Shown piece by piece: positions 21,544-31,943 of a DNA stretch of 64,000 nt. How positions within the stretch are numbered: the first letter of the stretch is position 1; each line of letters opens with the position of its first letter. The DNA is from Dactylis glomerata. Taxonomy: Eukaryota > Streptophyta > Magnoliopsida > Poales > Poaceae. Both the position numbers and the translations under genes were made by a program. Under the pieces are notes generated by a model. The model was given only the letters and a program-made list of their open reading frames with translations, made no database searches and had not been told where the DNA came from. The stretch is from the NCBI GenBank assembly GCA_007115705.1, contig QXEO01001027.1, positions 1,427,659 through 1,491,658 on the forward strand. The letters are read 5' to 3'.

Positions 21544-23032
21544 ACAGCACTATATGAGAGCAACTCTAACAAATCCAAGGAATCTAGTCAAACCCTGATA
21601 TTTTCACTACGAGTTCAAAACAATGCATCGAATATTTTTCAGTGTCCCTGATATAATGACATGAGTGGCTGAGTATCCATAGAATTTTTTTTGAGACCAC
21701 ATTTTTAGGTGAAGTAGAAAAGGTCAACGCTCTTGTTGACGCTGGCGCTAGCGACTACCGACCTCGACGTCAATCTTCGATTTCGTAGTTGCAGAGGTCA
21801 CGGCCGGCGAGCACGTGGGCGTGCCTGGCCTTGCTACCCAGCTACGGCCAAGAATGGCCGACGCGGCCGAGTGCGTGGGCGTGCCTAGCCATGCTTCTTT
21901 CTTCTCGGAATATGTAGTTAAATGTTGGTCAATATATAGAACAACAAAATACTAAAGCATTTCTTCATTTAATCCTTCCTACTCATAAAAATTCGAGTTG
22001 TTAGTCGTCCGTTCACTTTGCATCATCTCAGACCTGACAAGGTGGAACCATGCGAACCCACGTGAGCGAACCCTCCCAGAGGTTCTTGTATTGTTCTTAC
22101 CCTGTACCTATCTCAAAGGTGGGCAACTCTCTCCGTCTCGGCATCTCCGTCTTCCTCTTCTTCCAGCATGCGTGCTCCGCTGTCTCACCTGGAGGAGAGG
22201 TGGAAGGGTTGGCACCGGCTTGGCCACTGGTGTCTAACGAAAGGGGCAAGCCTTAGAGAAGAAGTTGTGTGGGCTCCGCTGCAGCTTCAGCGCGGGATCT
22301 GGTTGCCTGCCACGAGCGTGCTTTCTCCCCGCTGTATTGAGATTTGGTAGAGAAGGTACCACGAACATGCTGAGCTGCCCTGCCGTGCTCTACTTCTGCT
22401 TGACCAGATCCAGTGGTCATGGTGGCTGGAAGGAGCTCGCGTGCAGCAAAGGGCATGACGACAGGTCAGTCCGAGGCAAAGTATCGCAGACTCGCAGTGC
22501 CAGGCTCGGTGGCGAGGGGTAGCAGACATGGAGCTGGCATCCGTAACAAGAGAAAAAATGGAGAAGAACTTGGTCTAACATGAGGCGCTGCCGCAGCTCG
22601 TCTGCTTCACTCGCAACGAAGGGCAGCATATCATGTATTGGCTCGGTTGGATCTGTGAATCTCTCTACTGAAATGCAGAAGAGAAGATAAGGAGATGGGG
22701 CTTGTGGCTTACAGATAATAGATTTTTTTATGCAGGGAAATGATTTGTTCTTTTCCTTCAGTTCATGACACATGTTACACACACTAAACAATATGTTAGG
22801 CCATGTCACAAACCAAATAACAAGTTAAATGAGTTGGATTGCTGATGATTTTTTAGGAGTTTGATTGCTAATGAATCGAGAGTTCGAGACACGTCTAAAC
22901 AAAAATTACAGTATATATCCATGTCTAAACTAGAGCTACTCTTGTTGATGAATCAAAATACATGTCCAAATTATGTTAGAAGCTTGACTACTAATCAATT
23001 AACAATTTGATATGTAAATTAATAGGAGAGGT
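21544..23032. other. Intergenic, no gene recognised
   Basis: GAGAGCAACTCTAACAAATCC at about 21555 looks like one end of a hAT-type MITE, but no partner end was found. Frames between 22000 and 22810 show no family motif. Confidence 0.4.
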
Positions 23033-23150
23033 GCTATGCCTACAACAAATTCTCATCCGGAGTTTTCGATGGCATCAGAGCATCAATGTGGTCCAACGGA
23101 TGGTAACGTCAGACCAGAATCAGATGCAAAGAATTTGTTGTAGGCATAGC
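23033..23150. mobile_element. Small MITE-like element with 21-bp perfect inverted ends
   Basis: GCTATGCCTACAACAAATTCT (23033-23053) is the exact reverse complement of 23130-23150. The body is 118 bp. I see no clear target duplication, so the superfamily is open. Its right end overlaps by three bases the large inverted repeat that follows. Confidence 0.7.
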
Positions 23151-23438
23151 TAATCTGAATTTTGAAATGGACGTTGCATCTTTTGGTTTCAGAGCCACGG
23201 CGACGGGCTGATCGGCGACAACGGGATTGCGGCCAGGAGATCGCCGAAGGGGGAGAATGGGCTCTATCGCCGGAGCCCTGCAGCTGCCGTAGATTCCTCT
23301 TCCAGCTAGCCCCACACGATAGAGCCCATTCTCCCCCTTCGGCGATCTCCTGGCCGCAATCCCGTTGTCGCCGATCAGCCCGTCGCCGTGGCTCTGAAAC
23401 CAAAAGATGCAACGTCCATTTCAAAATTCAGATTAGCT
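23148..23438. repeat. Perfect 122-bp inverted repeat (47-bp loop)
   Basis: The arm 23148-23269 is identical to the reverse complement of 23317-23438 over all 122 bases that I checked. The spacer 23270-23316 is unrelated. An RNA from either strand would fold into a long hairpin. It lies 20 bp beyond the end of the broken monooxygenase gene, where that gene's 3' exon would be expected. Confidence 0.95.
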
Positions 23439-23458
23439 GCGCGAAGTTCAATTCAACA

Positions 23459-24479
23459 TCAGTCGGTTATTGGCCGGCGGGCACGAACCTTGAGCCACTT
23501 CTTTGCCGCGCTGCGGTACCCGGTGGCGAAGATGATGGCGTCGAAGCGGTCCCGTCTGCCGCCGGCGAACTCCACCACGTCCCCGTCGATACTCGTCATC
23601 GCCGGCAGCACCTGGATCTGGCCGTTCTTGATCTTGCTGTAGGTGCCGACGTCGATGACAGGGTAGGCGTTGCTCTGCAGCTTTCTGGCGAAGGGCCCGA
23701 CGGCGGGCCGTGGGAGGCCGTGCTTGGCCGTGCTTGGCCGTGTCGCCGAACACGAGGAAGCACCCGAGCAGCGCCAGCTTGTCGATCATCGAAACGGGCA
23801 GGTAGGCGAACAGCGCCGTGGACGCGCTCATGATCTCCCTCGTCATCAGGTGGAGCTCCCCGCGGACGACGATGGAGGCCGCGGCGCCGCCCTCGGCAAG
23901 GTCAAGGGCGATCTCCATCCCGGAGTTGCCGCATCCGACGACAAGCACCGCTTTCCCACGCATCCCCTCGGCGGATACATAGTCCCTGGAGTGCATGGCC
24001 TCGCCGGTGAACGTGTCCAACCCGGGTACCTCCGGCAGCACCCTCTCGTCGAACTCCCCCGTGGCCACCACCAAGAACTTCGCGGCGTGCCTCTCCGCCT
24101 CGCCGGTGCTGAGGTCGACGGCCTCCACCTCCCACCGCCCGTCCACGAACCTTGCGGCACGGACCTCGCGGCGGAGGCGCGCGTGCACGGCGAAGCTGGC
24201 GGCGTAGGCGTCAAGGTAGCGAACGAAGTGGTCGCGAGGGAGGTAGTCCGGGGCGTCGTCGGCGTGCGGCACGTAGGGGAGCGCGCTGATCTGCTTGGGG
24301 AGGTGAAGGTGGAGGCGGTTGTAGGCGCGCTTCCGCCAGAGTGAGCCCACGCAGTCGTCGCGCTCGAGGACCAGGCTCGCCACCCCGCGCCGCGCCAGGC
24401 AAGCCGACGCTGCCAGCCCCGACGGCCCCGCCCCCACGATGATCACCGGAGGCGCGATGCCAGTAGCCGCCGTCGCCAT
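23459..24479 (-). pseudogene. YUCCA-like flavin-containing monooxygenase, frameshifted and 3'-truncated
   Basis: The N-terminal part reads well: FAD-binding VGAGPSG near residue 16, the FMO-identifying FTGEAMHSRDY and the NADPH site VVGCGNSGMEIA. YUCCA enzymes convert indole-3-pyruvate to auxin, so the intact ancestor was probably an auxin-synthesis or related enzyme. At about 23717-23736 a 10-bp unit (CGTGCTTGGC) is present twice in tandem, which shifts the frame. In the shifted frame homology resumes down to the IIFATGYRS motif and KKWLK. It then ends at 23459, where AAG|GT may be an old splice donor. No C-terminal exon follows; the inverted repeat stands there instead. The start is the ATG at 24479. 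Confidence 0.85.
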
Positions 24480-25019
24480 TGCCGTACGTTTCTTGGTGTG
24501 TTAGCTGCGCCTGCCGTGTAGAGGAGTCGTAGCCGTGGATTAATCCCTGTTCCTTGAGGGTGCGCTGCCGACTTTCCACATCCATCGATGTCTAGATAGC
24601 GGAAGGTTTGTCCTCACCTAAGAAACAGAGTTTTTTCCTTCGACTACACGCAAAACCAACATGAGAAAGTAATTGCGTGCCATTTTAATTATCAGCCTTG
24701 GTTGGCCGCCACTTGTATGCAGGTGCCCGTCAAGATATCTCCAAGATGTCTAACGACGTGTCGTCGTTTTAAGCCGAGAGAGAGAGAACGACTAGATACC
24801 GCTTGAGAGGTTGAAAACGACAAAAAAAAAACCTCTCTACGTTTCATGTTGACCGCTTGGCCCTTCTTCTATGAATCCGATACGTCTATCCAAGACGTAT
24901 CCTTTAAAAAATATATTAGCAGTAGTACTGACCAAACTGCCATCCGAGTAACCCAACCAATTTGTTGATAGCAACAACATATTACGAAAAGGAAGCTAGG
25001 AAGGTTCATAATAGACCTA
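24480..25019. other. Intergenic, upstream of the monooxygenase pseudogene
   Basis: No gene recognised. No clear TATA box was found within 150 bp of the pseudogene start. Confidence 0.4.
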
Positions 25020-25536
25020 ATGACCTCACAGCAGCCTATAGCGGGCCGCTTCTCTGCCGCAGCAGAGGACCCTGTCGTGACACCTCGGCAGCCTGCCGCA
25101 GGGCATTTTCCTGCCGCGGCAGACCTCGCTCGCCTGCCCCGTTTCCCGGCGGGCCGTCCTCCTCTGCACCGTCTCCGCCTGCTGCTCCTGCACACCGTGG
25201 ACCACCCGTGCAGGTCGTGTTCTCTCACCAGTCAATCGCCTTAACCTTTCGGCCATTGACATGATGGTTGCACCTGTTCCTACCACCTTCTGACAAGCTA
25301 TGCAAGACACACGTTGGTGTGCAGCCATGGCCGCGCTGCATGCAACCATGGCTGATGAGTACCAGACACTCTTCGACAACAAGACATGGTCTCTCATTCC
25401 ACTACCACCTCAGGCGAATATCATGACAGACAAGTGGATTTTTCGGCATAAATTTCATTCTAATGGGGCTCTCTCTCGCTATAAATGGAGAATGCTTACT
25501 ACAGGCATAGAAAGAAAAATTGACCAGGCTAGATGA
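25020..25536 (+). pseudogene. Ty1/copia polymerase remnant
   Basis: The frame 25300-25536 carries ADEYQTLFDNKTWSLIPLP followed by DKWIFRHKFHSNGALSRYK, the start of a copia reverse transcriptase domain. Upstream, 25020-25260 is Pro/Ala-rich as in copia integrase-RT linkers. It breaks off after about 80 codons, and no LTR is seen nearby. Confidence 0.75.
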
Positions 25537-26082
25537 CAAGATTATAAAGAGTTTCATAATATGATTGTAGGCGCTTGCAAATTTTACCGAAGTATTTGGA
25601 GAGCAGGTCATACCGGGTACTATTGTCCAATAAGCAAGAGAAGTTTATCATCACATGTACATAGTAGTTATTAACAGATGTGAAGGCATACGTACACAAG
25701 CAGTTGGATAATGAAATGCTGAAACTCTGGGTGATCACAAACTCACAAACTCCAAAATGTGTTCTGCAGCATGGTTAAATCTAGAACATGCATGAACCAC
25801 AACGCAGTGCTTAGCTAGAAGTAAGGAGAACGAGTAAACAATACCTTTTTTTAGGCCAATACATGATTATCTTCTCTCACAAACATGCTGTGACAGACAG
25901 ATACATAGGTGGGCATGGCAGGCAAATAGCAATTCAAGTTTCAATGAGTTTCTGTTCGCAAAAAAAAATTCAATGCATTTCTAAAAAAATTCAACCATCA
26001 TTACACACACTGGAGAACTTGTCATACCAAATATTATTCATCCACACAAAAATCATCTCATAAACAAGGACACAGTTTTTGA
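25537..26082. other. Intergenic, nothing recognised
   Basis: AT-rich with short frames only. Confidence 0.4.
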
Positions 26083-27265
26083 GTTCAAGTACCTACTGAA
26101 TGGTGAGGCAAGTAGGCAACCACAAGCATCCAGTAGATACATTTTCGTAACCAGAGGAAGTACTCAAAATAATCAGATATATCTTTCATCTAGAATCATC
26201 ACAAATCCTACTGCCAATTTTCACATATAAAAATGCTGACAAGTAGGCAATTTCCCGTCTTGATGGTATGACAATAATCGCAGAGGACACACCCCCTTCG
26301 CCATACAAAGCAGATGGATCAGTAGCATAGTTAGGCCGACATGACTTGACTGACAATAAAATTTGTCAGACATGGTACTGTTCATCCAGAACTAAAGGCG
26401 TATCATAGAAAACAAAGACACATTTCATCTAGCAATTCAGTGGAGAGATAACCACGAGAACTCGGTTATTAAAATTTCCTGAGCTGAGAAAGTACTCAGA
26501 TGCACACAGATATACCGCCTCCGGGCGCATGGCCGCCTCCCGGTGCAACAAGTTTTGAGATACAGCCTACAGATGCTATACTGTCCATCAAAGTCAGCTT
26601 CAATAGCATCATCCCTAAAAGTTCAGAGAGTAGCTAAAAGTTTGTGCACCAGGTTCAGTGAACTAGTTCAAGTACCAAGTCACTGGAGAGGCATGTGGCA
26701 ACCACAAGCAACCAGTAGATTAATCTGAGGAGTACTCAATAAAACCGACAAGTCGGAAACGCAACAATGTACAGGAAGTTCTGAAGCACTGCATTCAGAG
26801 TCAGATGGAACACTATCATCTGATTGCTGTCTTGATGGTAGGACAGAAATCACAGGGGTCACCATGAGAAGCAGATGGTGCAGTAGCACAATTAAGCCGA
26901 CATATGACTGACAATAAAATTTGTCAGACCTGTATTACTCATCCAGAACTGAAGGCATATCATAGATAACAAAGACACATTTCATCTACCAATCGAGTGG
27001 AGAGATAACCACAAGCTGAGAAAGTAATCAGAAACACACAGATATACCTTTCAGATTTATTATCCCTATAGTAGTATACTTGATGATCAAACAGCAGTTG
27101 TGAAACAAGCAAAAATCCTTGAATTGGGCAAAATTAAGCAACAAGTCAAGTTTTCAGCTACAGCCTAGAGGTTCAATAACATCATCAAAGTCAGCTTCAG
27201 TAGCATCATGCATCCGCTAAAAGTTGAGAGAGTAGCTAAAAGTTTGTGCACCAGGTTCACTAAAC
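26083..27265. repeat. Diverged tandem duplication (~0.58-kb unit) just 3' of the F-box gene
   Basis: Several blocks recur with a 560-600 bp step: GTTCAAGTACC at 26083 and 26666; GACAATAAAATTTGTCAGAC at 26352 and 26910; TTGTGCACCAGGTTCA at about 26642 and 27243. The copies have many substitutions and indels. The last copy ends at the stop codon of the F-box gene (27265), so the duplication lies in the 3' untranslated side. Confidence 0.8.
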
Positions 27266-28680
27266 TACAGGTGATTCTGGAAGAAGGGCGGGTCACCAGC
27301 AACATCATCTGTGTCCTGCATCGGGAGAATGGCGGGGTGCAGAAGGAGGCTTTCTTCGATCGTGTGTCTACAGAGGAAGGTCCAGTGTTCAGCAAGCTGA
27401 TGTCTCCTGAGCACGTCCCCCAGGGCGTCGCAGTGCAGCAGGACGCGCGGGCACTGAACCAAAACGTTTTGGTCCTGGGCTACGGCGAAGACGCCTGCGG
27501 TTAAGGTGCAGGTGCCATCGTGGTGAAAGTAGCCGTCGTTGAGGTTGATGTCATCCACCGGCAGAGGGATGCGGTAGTCGAAGTCCCAGAGCCCAGTGAC
27601 GCTGTTTCGGACCCAGACGTCGGCTCTTGCCCGGGAGATGACGGTCATGGCGAGGCGCTCGTTGATCTCGAACAGCTGGCCGCCGACGACGGGGACGTCC
27701 TCGTTGTTCACCCGGATGGTTGGAGGAGGAATCAAGGCGAAGGACCTGAGGAATGCGTCGAAGATGATCACGTTGCTGTTGTCCTGGGCAGCCTGGGGCA
27801 GCCAGTGCAGGCAGTTGTTGGCAAGGAAGACGGGCGGGATCTTGTAGGAAGGAAGAATCCCCTTGGCCAGCACAAGATCAAGACCAAGCCCGTCGTCGTC
27901 GTCGCCCGGACGACCAATGCGCAACGGCGGAAGCGCCGCCGCGCTCAGTGTGAAGATCCAGTAGGCGCAATCAGGCTCATTGCGGTCGTGGTATAGAACG
28001 TGGCACCTAAACTCTCCATGGTAGACCCCGGTCACGTAGAAGCCGACGATGTCGTGGTCGACGTGGAGCGAGGGGAGGTGCGCCCAGCGGCGCGTGCAGG
28101 GGTTGCAGGCGTAGAGCCCGTCGCCGGAGGAGAGGAGGAGGATGCCGCCGCAGGAGCCGTGGATCCTGAACACCTCGTGGCTAGGTGGGCGGGTGAAGCG
28201 GAAGACCGGCCGGGACGCGCGGTCGCGGATGTCGACGGCGCGGAGGTTGACGCGGACGAGGTCGGGGTCCTGGAAGAAGAAGAGAGGCATGGGCCTCCGG
28301 TAGTAGTGCTCGCTGTGGCGGCGGCGGAAGGCCTCCGTGCTGGTGACGTCGCGCCACAACCTGCAGACGCCGCGGCAGAGGGCGACCTCTTGGGCCGGGA
28401 AGCGGAGGAAGACCAGGAAGAGTGCATTCGCCGCCCTCGGCGACTGCGCAGGGGCCACTCCGTTGGGCGCCAAGATGACTTGCTCGTGGTTCCCGACAGC
28501 TCCGCCCGCCTCCATGGCCGGGACTTGGTCACCGCCGTTGGCCAGGGCGTGGCCTCCTCCGTTCGCCAGCGCGTGGTCCGCCAGGGCGTGGCCTCCTCCG
28601 TTCGCCAGCCCGTGGCCGACTCCGTTTGCCGGCGCGTGGTCTCCCCCGTGCCCATGCCCTCCGCCTCCGTTCGCCTCCAT
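27265..28680 (-). CDS. F-box protein
   Basis: Intact frame of 471 codons. After a low-complexity start (residues 1-60, repeats of GGGHALANGG) an F-box-like helix block lies at about 85-122 (ALFLVFLRFPAQEVALCRGV, then CRLWRDVTSTEAFRRRH). The rest resembles an F-box-associated beta domain: ILLLSSGDGLYACNPCTRRWAHLP, then WIFTLS and NNCLHWL. Such proteins join SCF ubiquitin ligases through SKP1 and use the C-terminal part to choose targets. The canonical Leu-Pro start of the F-box is weak, so SKP1 binding may be reduced. The start is the ATG at 28680. A MITE sits some 160 bp upstream and may supply promoter sequence. The family is large and fast-evolving in grasses, so no target is proposed. Confidence 0.85.
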   Translation of the reverse strand: MEANGGGGHGHGGDHAPANGVGHGLANGGGHALADHALANGGGHALANGGDQVPAMEAGGAVGNHEQVILAPNGVAPAQSPRAANALFLVFLRFPAQEVALCRGVCRLWRDVTSTEAFRRRHSEHYYRRPMPLFFFQDPDLVRVNLRAVDIRDRASRPVFRFTRPPSHEVFRIHGSCGGILLLSSGDGLYACNPCTRRWAHLPSLHVDHDIVGFYVTGVYHGEFRCHVLYHDRNEPDCAYWIFTLSAAALPPLRIGRPGDDDDGLGLDLVLAKGILPSYKIPPVFLANNCLHWLPQAAQDNSNVIIFDAFLRSFALIPPPTIRVNNEDVPVVGGQLFEINERLAMTVISRARADVWVRNSVTGLWDFDYRIPLPVDDINLNDGYFHHDGTCTLTAGVFAVAQDQNVLVQCPRVLLHCDALGDVLRRHQLAEHWTFLCRHTIEESLLLHPAILPMQDTDDVAGDPPFFQNHL

Positions 28681-28841
28681 GGCCGCCGAGCTGGGATGGG
28701 CGTGGCGGCGGTTATGCCAGGCTGGCCGACAGAGAGACGAAGAAAACGGAAATGGATTCGATTAGATTTGGAATTGGAATTAGTTGGGGATTTCGGCGAG
28801 GTCGGGCAGTTTTTTTTTTAATATGAGCCGGATCAGAGAGG

Positions 28842-29101
28842 CGGTCGATCGGGACTGAGATCCGGTGCCTTCCTGGGTGAACAGTACCGTGCCTTGCACC
28901 CTTATTTTAGCTATTGGATTAAGAATTGATAGATCAGATGATATGAAGTGCTACAGGGTCCATCTACAGTGTGCACGCTACAGCAATTTATGCACAGTAC
29001 ATCCGCTACAGTACTTAATCTTGACTGTCTGTTTTCAATCCGATGGCTCAAGGTGCAAGACATGGTACTGTTCATCCATGGATCTCAGTCCGGTCGACTG
29101 G
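28842..29101. mobile_element. MITE with long imperfect inverted ends (~260 bp)
   Basis: The left end contains ACTGAGATCC...GGTGAACAGTACC...TTGCACC (28853-28899). Its inverted counterpart GGTGCAAGACATGGTACTG...GGATCTCAGT lies at 29052-29091. Long imperfect ends suggest a Mutator-like MITE. Exact borders and target duplication are unsure. Confidence 0.6.
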
Positions 29102-29471
29102 TGGTGATGCTGTGAGCTGACAGGATAGGCTCCGAGCCAGCCCATCTGCTTAATTCTCGCCCAATTGCTAGGCCCAGTGGCAGTAGATGTAATAGTTCCT
29201 TGTGTAGATTTTATAAAGCTTGAACTTTGTTCGTATTTAAGCTGTAGTTGAGTAGTTCGTTATGTCTGCCTTCATAAAGTGATCACGTAGACATAGTGTA
29301 ATAGAAATCAGTGATGTAGTAAATAACACTGCGAAAATATAAATTTTGCTGCACAAATCAAGCAACTTTTTTGAAAATCAATACCACATATATGTATAGC
29401 AACAAATAGTATATGGTAGAGTTATACGAGCTGTCTTTGATGATTACAAAATAAAATCTAAAAGAAACTAG
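29102..29471. other. Intergenic, nothing recognised
   Basis: AT-rich, short frames only. Confidence 0.4.
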
Positions 29472-29957
29472 CTAATCTTCGAGGTCTTCAAATTCTTTCT
29501 TCTTCCATGACACAATCTTGTACTTTTCTGAAGGCAACCCAAGATAGATACCAAACCATAAACCTGTAAATACCAATGAAGGTTCTTCCATAATTTTAAT
29601 TTGAGCCGCAATGCTAAGGCTACGTGCACGCGCGCAACCATTGAAGTAGTCAATCCACATCGGCAAGAGTACCAACACCAGTATGTCGGGGCAAAATAAC
29701 CGGATAACTTGATCGATATCGCTGGGAAGTTGAGGGTACGAATCACCATTGTCGAGGATGTAGCCGCCGGGACAAATACTGCAAGGATAATTCTCCTCGC
29801 GGCAACCAAGAGAAAAGATCCAAAATCGATCTGGCGAAGCAAGATCTGAAGGACCATACCTAAAGGAGTTTAATCTTCCAACACTACCATTGACGCCGGG
29901 AGGAAGATCTCGTCGTCGATTGAAGGGTCGGAGATCAATTATTGTCGATGATGCCAT
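29472..29957 (-). CDS. Hypothetical protein, ~161 aa
   Basis: Open frame with three possible starts (29978, 29963, 29957). I prefer the ATG at 29957 (MASSTIIDLRPF) because it starts a plausible soluble segment RRRDLPPGVNGSVGRLNS. The middle has a Cys-containing part (CREENYPCSICPGG), then hydrophobic stretches (LVLVLLPMWIDYF; LVFTGLWFGIYLGL) that could be membrane segments, and an acidic C-terminus (KKKEFEDLED). I do not recognise the family. A second minus frame overlaps nearly all of it, so this may be an exon of a larger or decayed gene. Confidence 0.4.
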   Translation of the reverse strand: MASSTIIDLRPFNRRRDLPPGVNGSVGRLNSFRYGPSDLASPDRFWIFSLGCREENYPCSICPGGYILDNGDSYPQLPSDIDQVIRLFCPDILVLVLLPMWIDYFNGCARARSLSIAAQIKIMEEPSLVFTGLWFGIYLGLPSEKYKIVSWKKKEFEDLED

Positions 29958-29978
29958 CTCCATTGACAGAGACCACAA

Positions 29979-30261
29979 AAAGATGGCTACTAAACCCTAA
30001 TCTAATCTTGTAAAAAGACTACTTTTATCAAAACCTCCACTCATAGATCAGGTTCCCCACCCCTCCCGACACTGGCGAGGCCGACCGAAGGAGGAGGAAC
30101 CAATCTATGGTGGAGTAGGAGGAGAGATGGAGGCTAGGTCAAGCAACTTAATGTGTGAGTATCTTAATATTTATGAGAAAAATAATAATTCTGTTGCCAA
30201 CATCTCGGTGAGGTGGAGTCAAGGTGGAGGCGATTAAGGGGCGAAGAACTGGAGTGGTGTG
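29979..30261. other. Intergenic, nothing recognised
   Basis: No gene or terminus seen. Confidence 0.4.
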
Positions 30262-30603
30262 TTTCATAGGGAGTTCGACTAAATATTATGCGCATTTTAT
30301 TGCGACATGTAATTTTTCTAATAAGCTATAGAAACGCTTGTAGTCTGTAAAGACGTGACAAGGACAAATTGGTCAACGACGTTTGGTCGCTCAAGAGTGA
30401 AACTGCTGCTCTGGTCAAGCTAATTTAGGGTGCATTTGATAATTAATTCCATATTTCATAGGGAGTTCGACTAAATATTATGCGCATTTTATTGCGACAT
30501 GTAATTTTTCTAATAAGCTATAGAAACGCTTGTAGTCTGTAAAGACGTGACAAGGACAAATTGGTCAACGACGTTTGGTCGCTCAAGATTGAAACTGCTG
30601 CTC
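30262..30603. repeat. Near-identical 150-bp direct repeats, 192-bp step
   Basis: TTTCATAGGGAGTTCGACTA begins at 30262 and at 30454. The copies (30262-30411 and 30454-30603) differ at one position by eye (AGAGTGAA against AGATTGAA). About 42 bp separate them. Confidence 0.95.
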
Positions 30604-30696
30604 CAGTGTTTGATTACGATTACTTGCCAAAGTTACGCAAGATTCAGCTGCTGCATCGATCCTGAATTAGCATACTTGCTTGTCATGGGAGACTTA

Positions 30697-30921
30697 GGGC
30701 CTGTTTGAATTGCAGCCACATCTTGCCCAACCAATATATTGGTCGTTGACAACTATGAGGGCTTCTGTTTGGTTTAGTGCCGAAGGCTGAGAACCACGCC
30801 ATTTTTTTGGTCGCCTTGTTCTGCTTCTATACGCCCGGGCGTTGGCAAGACCGTAGCGGCAAAATCGTCTGCCAAATTTTTGGCTTGCCAATTTTAGCGG
30901 GAGCGTGACTCAAACAGCCCC
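30697..30921. mobile_element. Tourist-like (PIF/Harbinger) MITE, 225 bp, TSD TTA
   Basis: The ends are GGGCCTGTTTGAAT and, inverted, GGGGCTGTTTGAGT. TTA stands directly outside both ends (30694-30696, 30922-30924), the three-base target duplication typical of Harbinger-type elements. No coding capacity. Confidence 0.85.
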
Positions 30922-31116
30922 TTAAATTCTTCGACGTTCACACTTTTCCTACACGGTGACTTGATTTCTTGACCAATAATGCTACACATGTGTAAAAAAC
31001 CTACGGGAGAGAACTTTCGCGCTGACGTACCGTCTGACCTGGCCACAATTTGCTCACCTGAGAAAAAGTGAGAGAAGATTACTCTCCTAGTTTTGCTCGC
31101 GAAAGAAACTTCCTTA

Positions 31117-31131
31117 GAGCATCTCCAGCAG
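31117..31131 (+). mobile_element. Harbinger-like left terminus of the segment carrying the NAM-C gene
   Basis: GAGCATCTCCAGCAG is directly preceded by TTA (31114-31116), the usual start of PIF/Harbinger elements in grasses. The gene fragment that follows belongs to a family often found within such elements. I could not find the matching right end after 47355, so the element is probably truncated. Confidence 0.5.
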
Positions 31132-31527
31132 TGACGCTATATCGCCTGCTCGCTATAAAAACCGCCGATTTAGAGTGCCGTATAGGCAAAATCGTTCCTC
31201 CAGCAGGTGCTCGAAATCGCCCGGCGCTGTAAAAAAATTCAGGTGCAGGGCGCCTATCCTAGACGGTATACTTTGGGCCCCGGCAGCACGCTTCATCTGT
31301 CCACTCGCGTGGGAAGGAAAACCTACCAAGAAAGTTCATCCCACGCCACACCACTGCACTGCCAAATCCCCACCTTCGCGCGGCCGCCGGCGCAAATTTG
31401 GCGACGGACGCGCCCTCCACCACCCCACCTACACCTTCCTACTCTATTCCACCCACTGGCGCCGCCACTGCCGCCATTGGGGTGCCGCCACATGCGCCAA
31501 ACCCTAGCACCGGCGGCGATGCCGGGA

Positions 31528-31943
31528 GCAATTCCGCCACACCCTCCTCATGCCGTCGCGCCTGAACTTACACAAAAGTGTCACCACCGTGCAGGTGAGG
31601 CCAACCGCGCCGCCGGCAAGAGGAAGGCAATTGCGCCCAAGCGCCCGATGGCCACGGCAGGTTTCGACAAGCCGACGCCAAAGAAGGGGAAGGTGCCTGC
31701 GTCTCGGCGCGTGCATCACCCTCTGCTGCCCGCGCCAGCAAACATTCATTCTCCACCGCCGGTGCTGGCGCCATCTGCCGACCTTCCCGCGCTCACATGG
31801 TGTTCGACGAATTGCCGGATAGGTAAAAAGATCATCTTTTATGGTTTTTCTAGTAAGATGCATATAAAGATGAAAGTGACATGTATTCCATTGCAATGTA
31901 GGGTCGATGATGCAACTTTCATTGACACAATGAATGTTGGATC
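31528..31943 (+). pseudogene. NAM-C-domain gene (GST-T3-like annotation family), 5' part
   Basis: Basic N-terminal region (GKRKAIAPKRP, TPKKGKVPASRR) followed by VFDELPDR. An intron can be read at 31823-31901 (GTAAAAAG...AATGTAG), and the join continues VDDATFIDTMNVGS. The last codons run exactly into the copia insertion at 31944 and resume at 46178. The first ~90 codons and the VFDELPDR exon are in different frames, so the gene was already frameshifted or is spliced differently. Proteins of this type are usually annotated as No-apical-meristem-associated and accompany Harbinger-type transposons. Confidence 0.6.

Noticed and set aside
23083..23833. Frames of 113 and 223 codons over the inverted repeat, nearly identical on both strands
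   Set aside because: They are the same arm read twice because of the palindrome; no independent coding evidence.
28000..28821. 273-codon plus-strand frame opposite the F-box gene
   Set aside because: Mirror of the GC-rich F-box coding strand; Val/Ala/Glu-rich and motif-free.
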